Source of the DNA: Defluviibacillus sp043739385
GTDB lineage: Bacteria > Pseudomonadota > Gammaproteobacteria > Burkholderiales > Burkholderiaceae_C
Direction of reading: 5' to 3'
Length of the DNA: 64,000 nucleotides
Assembly (NCBI GenBank): GCA_043739385.1
Contig: JAYUED010000184.1
Location: forward strand, 17,388-81,387
Each line of letters starts with the position of its first letter. Position 1 is the first letter of the stretch. A program made the position numbers and the translations under genes. Below, in pieces: positions 59,531-64,000 of the stretch. The notes under the pieces were generated by a model, which was not told where the DNA came from, ran no database searches, and saw only the letters and a list, made by a program, of their open reading frames with translations.

Positions 59531-61177
59531 CAAACGGCGCAGGACTTTTCCAGCCCCGGTGGCGGGCAGCGCGTCGATAAAACGCACATCTCGTGGGGCT
59601 TTGTAGCTGGCCATGTTGTCGCGTGCCCAGGCGATGATCGCGGGGGCGTCGATGTCCACACCAGCAAGCTTCCCGGCTTTGAGCACAATGAAGGCGCGAA
59701 TAACTTCACCCTTTTGGGCATCCGGCACACCAATGACAGCAGCCTGGGCAATAAAGGGGTGTTTGATGAGCAGGGTTTCCACTTCTTCGGGAAACACGCT
59801 GTAGCCAGAGACTTTGATCATCTCTTTGAAGCGACCTATGAAGGTGAGGTAGCCGTCGGTATCCATACGGCCCATGTCACCGGTGTAAACGATACCGTTT
59901 TTCAGGGTTTTTGCGGTGGCTACGGGGTTGTTCCAGTAGCCTTTGAAGTTGCCGGGGCCTTCAATGGTGATTTCACCGACCTCGCCGGGAAGCACCTCGA
60001 TACCCGTGTCGGGGTCAAGAATGCGAACGGTATTGCCAGGGACCGCTTTGCCATGTGCGCCCCAGCGAATGGCGTCATACGGCATGTAGGTATCTACGGT
60101 GTGGGTTTCGCTCAGGCCATAGGCCGCTTCGAACGCGGCACAGTTGACTGCAAATCCACGCCATTGCTGGGCTAGCGTTTCAGTGAAGGTTATACCGAAG
60201 CTGGTAACCGGGTTCATGCGCAGGCTGCTGAGGTCGTAGCGGGCGGGGTCGTCTGCACCGGGTACAGCCATCACGGCGACGTTCATCGGGGCGATGCTGT
60301 ACCACCAGCTGACGCGGTGGCGCGAAACTGCTTGCAATACAGCGATAGGGTCAAAGCGGTACAGCAGCACACTGGTGGCCCCGGTGTAGACCGGCACGTT
60401 GATGCCCATCACCATCCCTGCGATGTGGTACAGCGGGGCAATGGAGAGCAGCACATCAGCAGGTCCAACGCCGTTGCAGTTGGCCGCAGCAGCGGTTTTG
60501 AAGAGTGCATTGCCGTAACTCAGCATCGCGCCTTTGGGCAGGCCAGTGGTGCCAGAGGTGTAGGTCATCAAGGCCACGTCGCCCATGTCCAGATCAACCG
60601 GGGGACAAGCGGCACCCGATTGGGTAGCTGCGAGGAAGTCTTCGGTATTAACAAGATCTGACTGAGGGGCAGCCTGCATCGCCAGCAGCTCGGCGGGTAT
60701 GTCCAGCGCGGGCGGCGCAGGCAGTTGCGGCAACAGGTCGCAGTAGCGGACAACAAAGACATGCGCCAGCGCAGTTTTGTCGCGTACTTTGTTTACGATG
60801 GGCAGTAGCACGTCGGCAGCGATGATGACGCGAGCTTGCAGGTCGTTCAGCTGGTATTCGAGTTCATGCTCTTTGTACAGCGGGCCGCAGGGGCAAACGA
60901 TAGCCCCAAGTTTCTGGATGCCATAGTGCGCCATCACGTACTGTGGGCAGTTGTTCATGAACAGAGCGATGGGGTCGCCTTTACGCACACCGAGCGAGGC
61001 CAAGCGGGCAGCGAAGGCATCACTGGCACGGTCTAACTCTGCCCAGGTCACGGCATGGCCGTACCAGAGGATGGCGGCGGCGTGAGGTCGCTCTTGGGCG
61101 TGTTGGCGTAAATAGGCATGCAGCGGTTGTTGCAGCGCCTGCTGAACCGATTTGGGCGGGGTAAGGTTTGTCTCCAT
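59516..61177 (-). CDS. acyl-CoA synthetase (AMP-forming)
   Basis: A 553-residue adenylate-forming ligase. Motifs: YTSGTTGLPKG (P-loop), YGLSET, YTGDMGRMDTDGYL, the hinge GRFKEMIKVSGYSVFPEEVE and the catalytic Lys in ATGAGKVLRRLL. The start is set at ATG 61177 (METNLTPPKSVQ); a GTG start 66 bp upstream is possible but lacks a ribosome site. It is followed by the single-chain carboxylase, so the pair may activate and then carboxylate one acid. The chain length of the acid is unknown. Confidence 0.92.
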   Translation of the reverse strand: METNLTPPKSVQQALQQPLHAYLRQHAQERPHAAAILWYGHAVTWAELDRASDAFAARLASLGVRKGDPIALFMNNCPQYVMAHYGIQKLGAIVCPCGPLYKEHELEYQLNDLQARVIIAADVLLPIVNKVRDKTALAHVFVVRYCDLLPQLPAPPALDIPAELLAMQAAPQSDLVNTEDFLAATQSGAACPPVDLDMGDVALMTYTSGTTGLPKGAMLSYGNALFKTAAAANCNGVGPADVLLSIAPLYHIAGMVMGINVPVYTGATSVLLYRFDPIAVLQAVSRHRVSWWYSIAPMNVAVMAVPGADDPARYDLSSLRMNPVTSFGITFTETLAQQWRGFAVNCAAFEAAYGLSETHTVDTYMPYDAIRWGAHGKAVPGNTVRILDPDTGIEVLPGEVGEITIEGPGNFKGYWNNPVATAKTLKNGIVYTGDMGRMDTDGYLTFIGRFKEMIKVSGYSVFPEEVETLLIKHPFIAQAAVIGVPDAQKGEVIRAFIVLKAGKLAGVDIDAPAIIAWARDNMASYKAPRDVRFIDALPATGAGKVLRRLLKDL

Positions 61178-61329
61178 GGCGTCACTCTCAGGGTTATCGC
61201 TAGGCGTTGGGGCTCCTAGGTAGCTTGCCAATGTAGCGCTCACAGGGGAGGATGGCTATGCCCTTAGCGACACGTCTTGGTCGCGCCTCATCACCGTACT
61301 ACTACTTCGCCTTTGACCGGAATACCTTA

Positions 61330-62595
61330 ATGAAACTTCTTTTGACTGCGGTTGCCGCCGCTACCGCCTTGGCTTCTGTTGCATTTACCAGCCCTGCTTT
61401 TGCCCAAGAGACATTCAAGATCGCTTACATCGACCCCTTGAGCGGGCCATTTGCAAACGTAGGCGAACTGATGCTGAGCCATATCCAGTATGCGGTGGAC
61501 GACATCAACGCCAAGGGCGGCGTGCTGATGAACGGCAAAGTGGGTACCAAGCTGCAGCTGCTGCAATTCGACAGCAAGCTCTCGGCACAAGAAAGCCAAA
61601 TTGCGCTGCAAGCAGCCATTGACCAAGGTGCACGGGCAATTTTGACGGGCGGATCAGGATCTTCGGTAGTCGCAGCGCTGGTACAAACAGCAGCCAAGCA
61701 CAACGAACGCAACCCCGACAAGGCGGTGTTGGTCCTCAACCATTCTTCGATTGATCCGGATTTAACCGGCAAGGCGTGTAACTTTTGGCACTTTCAGTTT
61801 GAAGCCAATACCGCCATGAAGATGAAGGCGCTGGCGAACTACATCAAAAAACAGCCCGATATTAAGAACGTCTACCTGCTGAATCAAGATTACGCGCACG
61901 GTAAGCAGTGGGCGCGCTATGGACAAGAAATGGTGAGCTTGGCTCGGCCTGATGTGAAGTTTGTAGGGCAGGATTTTCATGCGATTGGCCGGGTGAAAGA
62001 CTTTTCACCCTACATTGCCAAGATAAAAGTCACTGGGGCCGACAGTTTGATTACGGGCAACTGGGGACCCGACATGACGCTGCTACTGCGTGCTGCAGGC
62101 GACGCAGGCTACAACCTACGCTACTTTAACCATAGCGCCGGATCATTTCCAGGAACGGTTCTGGCCGTGTCACAAGCCAAAATCGGTCAACTGACCTGGG
62201 TCGCGGAATGGCACCCTGGCGAGGAAGGCGTGCCCAAGGCGGAGGCATTATCTAAAGCCTACAAAACGAAGACTGGCAAAGAATTTTTAGCGCCGCGCAT
62301 TGAATTCACGCCGCACATGCTGGCTGCAGCCATCAACAAGGCGAAATCGCTGGAACCGATTCGCATCGCCAAAGCGCTGGAAGATTTAAGCTATGAATCG
62401 GCTGTCGGCACGGTACGGATGCGGGGTGAAGACCACCAGTTACTCCTACCCCAAGTAGTGAACACTATTGCACCCGTGGACGGGAAGACGGTAAAAACGG
62501 GCTGGGAGGGTACGAACTATGGATTTCGTACCGATGCGGTGTACACCGGGAATGAGCTGGCGCAAGGCACGGAGTGCAAGATGACGCGGCCTTGA
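61330..62595 (+). CDS. branched-chain-amino-acid-type ABC substrate-binding protein
   Basis: A 421-residue periplasmic binding protein of the LivJ/LivK type (type I fold). Signal peptide MKLLLTAVAAATALASVAFT ends at AFAQ-ETF (about residue 26). Mature start IAYIDPLSGPFANVGELMLS and later RIEFTPHMLAAAINKAKSLE are typical of the family in Burkholderiales that binds amides or aromatic acids as well as amino acids. It is divergent from the acyl-CoA synthetase gene; no permease genes follow. Confidence 0.92.
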   Translation: MKLLLTAVAAATALASVAFTSPAFAQETFKIAYIDPLSGPFANVGELMLSHIQYAVDDINAKGGVLMNGKVGTKLQLLQFDSKLSAQESQIALQAAIDQGARAILTGGSGSSVVAALVQTAAKHNERNPDKAVLVLNHSSIDPDLTGKACNFWHFQFEANTAMKMKALANYIKKQPDIKNVYLLNQDYAHGKQWARYGQEMVSLARPDVKFVGQDFHAIGRVKDFSPYIAKIKVTGADSLITGNWGPDMTLLLRAAGDAGYNLRYFNHSAGSFPGTVLAVSQAKIGQLTWVAEWHPGEEGVPKAEALSKAYKTKTGKEFLAPRIEFTPHMLAAAINKAKSLEPIRIAKALEDLSYESAVGTVRMRGEDHQLLLPQVVNTIAPVDGKTVKTGWEGTNYGFRTDAVYTGNELAQGTECKMTRP

Positions 62596-62639
62596 ATCCT
62601 ACAGTTTGGAGTGGCTGCGATAGGGCCACTAGCTCAGGC

Positions 62640-63104
62640 TTAGTCGATCACTTCGTCGAGCACCAGTTTGCCATCTCTAACTTCACGCACCTTGTAGAGG
62701 CCTGGCTCCGCCCTAGCCCCTTTGGCCAGCTTGGCCTTCCAAACGCGGCCACGGAACACAACGCTGGTCTCAGTGTCGTGCCATTGGTCTACCTTGACTT
62801 CGTCAGACTCATTGCTAAAGGCGCTGAAATTACTCAGTGCGCCCATACCGCTCAAGCGCGAGGGGCCCGCTTCATTGTGTTGTTCCTGCGGAATTTTGAC
62901 TTGGCGTACCCACAGGAAAATACACACCATAAGCAGCAGCACGGCCACACCCGCTTGGTATGCGAACCCATAGTCGAGCCAGGCCAAAACAGCAGCGCAG
63001 CCAAAGCCAAAGGCCGAAATTACCAGTGGGGTAATTCTGGTAATAACTGCTACCGCCAAGGCAGCGACTGCAAGCACAGACCAAAACATCATCAATGCCG
63101 TCAT
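62640..63104 (-). CDS. NfeD-like membrane protein
   Basis: A 154-residue protein. Two to three hydrophobic segments occupy residues 3-66, and a C-terminal beta-rich OB-fold-like domain (about 95-150: TSVVFRGRVWKAKLAKGARA, then LYKVREVRDGKLVLDE) is typical of short NfeD proteins. NfeD partners stomatin-like proteins in membrane quality control; no stomatin gene lies beside it. The start is ATG 63104 (MTALMMFWSVL); a 38-residue longer frame is rejected. Confidence 0.8.
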   Translation of the reverse strand: MTALMMFWSVLAVAALAVAVITRITPLVISAFGFGCAAVLAWLDYGFAYQAGVAVLLLMVCIFLWVRQVKIPQEQHNEAGPSRLSGMGALSNFSAFSNESDEVKVDQWHDTETSVVFRGRVWKAKLAKGARAEPGLYKVREVRDGKLVLDEVID

Positions 63105-63275
63105 ACAAACTCCAAGCCTGAGGACTGCAAGCGTCCAAATCACTAGACTATTACTGGTAAACCCAGTGGTTAAAAGAATCCTAAAAAATGGTTGACCTAC
63201 ATGGACAACATTTGGCATTAAGTGTAACTTGGGTGAGGCGCTAGAGGAGAGTTTTGCAGACTTTCGCCCACGGTG

Positions 63276-63584
63276 TTACCGGGCAATTAGCCGTTGCTGC
63301 AGCAGTTGAGTGAAGGTCTGCAGCTCCGTTGAGCCGAGATCCGAAACAGCCCAGAACTGCATGCCGGCATTACGCCATTCGGTGATGTTGAAGCCTTGTC
63401 GCGACAGGAGCTTTACGTCATGTGCCGAGTTGTCGCCGGAGGGCCAGACAAATAGATTGATGGTGTGTTGCTGGCGGCGATAGACCAAAGCAGCTACGAG
63501 ATGCTGGTCAAGATAGTCCAAGCGGCCACCAATCAAGGGAAATCCTTGTTGCGCCAAGTCATGCACTGGTGGGGAAAAGTCCAG
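63276..63584 (-). pseudogene. truncated anti-sigma factor gene (C-terminal part)
   Basis: The last ~102 codons of a membrane anti-sigma factor of the type found beside ECF sigma genes in Burkholderiales. DFSPPVHDLAQQGFPLIGGR LDYL, ALVYRRQQHTINLFVWP and GFNITEWRNAGMQFWAVSDL are readable. The zinc-finger and membrane segment at the N-terminus are missing: reading stops at about 63584, where IS sequence begins. Confidence 0.85.
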
Positions 63585-64000
63585 AGGGTGTCCCGAATTT
63601 TGTGTAAACGGCGGTTAAGTTAAACGCGCGGCATGCGCTCGTCAAACTGGATGGTAAATCGATTCAGGGCTGCCTTCCAATCGCGTATAGGCATGGTCCA
63701 TTTCTGACTGATGTTGTTAAGTGCCAGGTAGAACAGTTTAAACACGGCGTCATCGGTTGGAAACGAGCCTCGGGTCTTGGTGATTTTCCTCAGACTCATG
63801 TTCACCGATTCAATGGCGTTGGTCGTGTAAATCACTTTACGGATGTCTGGCGGGTAATCAAAGAACGGGCTCAAGCGCGCCCAGTTGCGCCGCCAGGACT
63901 GACCAATCGGGGCGAATTGGGCATCCCATTTGCCCTCAAACTCGGTGAGCCGGCGCAGGGCCTCGTCCTCGGTCGCCGCGCTGTAAATCAGACGCAAATC
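63585..64000. mobile_element. IS256-family insertion sequence, right part
   Basis: One end of an insertion sequence. The terminal sequence reads agggtgtcccgaattttg at about 63585-63603, the kind of end seen in IS256 relatives. The transposase reads away from this end toward the window edge, and the left part of the element is outside the window. It interrupts the anti-sigma factor gene. Confidence 0.85.
63620..64000 (-). CDS. IS256-family transposase, partial
   Basis: The C-terminal 125+ residues of a DDE/MULE-type transposase. IYTTNAIESVNMSLRKITKT RGSFPTDDAVFKLFYLAL is the conserved IS256 C-terminal block including the catalytic Glu (NAIES). The start lies beyond the right edge of the window. 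The C-terminus ends in FDERMPRV, 35 bp inside the element end. Confidence 0.95.
   Translation of the reverse strand, partial: DLRLIYSAATEDEALRRLTEFEGKWDAQFAPIGQSWRRNWARLSPFFDYPPDIRKVIYTTNAIESVNMSLRKITKTRGSFPTDDAVFKLFYLALNNISQKWTMPIRDWKAALNRFTIQFDERMPRV

Overview
The window is chromosomal DNA from a betaproteobacterium, most likely the Comamonadaceae branch of Burkholderiales (Rhodoferax/Polaromonas-like). The reasons are the spc-alpha ribosomal gene order, the glpSTPQUV-type glycerol ABC transporter, several Bug (TctC-type) solute-binding proteins, a DUF3422 protein, a single-chain acyl-CoA carboxylase, and an inverted repeat of a kind I recall from that family. Taxonomy is inferred from protein and gene-order recognition only.

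Layout. 1-5900: acyl-CoA-binding protein, an Lrp/AsnC regulator divergent from phenylalanine 4-hydroxylase (phhA), then long-chain acyl-CoA ligase, a metallo-beta-lactamase-fold hydrolase and an unrecognised exported protein. 5950-15280 (minus): the spc and alpha ribosomal operons run without interruption from rplN to rplQ and end in an initiator tRNA and a symmetric terminator; a good sigma70 promoter sits before rplN. 15297-25553: a complete glycerol module with glpSTPQUV and glpD on the minus strand and glpR and glpK on the plus strand. 25587-34850: phytase-like esterase, proC, a small Lys/Ala-rich exported peptide, DUF3422, malate synthase G, a MauG-like dihaem lipoprotein fused in frame to a truncated acyl-CoA synthetase, and a nitronate monooxygenase-like protein. 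34941-40958: an IclR-controlled cluster (HMG-CoA-lyase-like, class III CoA-transferase, two Bug proteins, SMP-30 lactonase) that looks like uptake and CoA-dependent cleavage of a branched organic acid. 41216-43675: chemoreceptor and small esterase. 43777-46212: a ruined second copy of the lyase/CoA-transferase/Bug cluster, with large deletions, in-frame stops and frameshifts. 46412-47483: two tandem related lipoprotein-type genes, the second frameshifted. 47656-55963: 4-hydroxyphenylpyruvate dioxygenase, an exported alpha/beta hydrolase whose ribosome binding site lies in a perfect hairpin, an ABC exporter, LysR regulator, omega-aminotransferase and D-amino-acid dehydrogenase. 56043-63104: single-chain acyl-CoA carboxylase with an acyl-CoA synthetase upstream, a branched-chain-amino-acid-type binding protein and an NfeD-like protein. 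63276-64000: an anti-sigma-factor gene cut off by an IS256-type element that runs out of the window.

Most notable: (1) the decayed paralogous catabolic cluster next to its intact relative; (2) the glycerol importer's two ATPases have complementary motif defects, predicting one working and one degenerate ATP site; (3) a start site enclosed in a perfect 10-bp stem before the hydrolase at 48815; (4) several chimeric or broken genes that record deletions. No CRISPR array, prophage or known defence system was seen.
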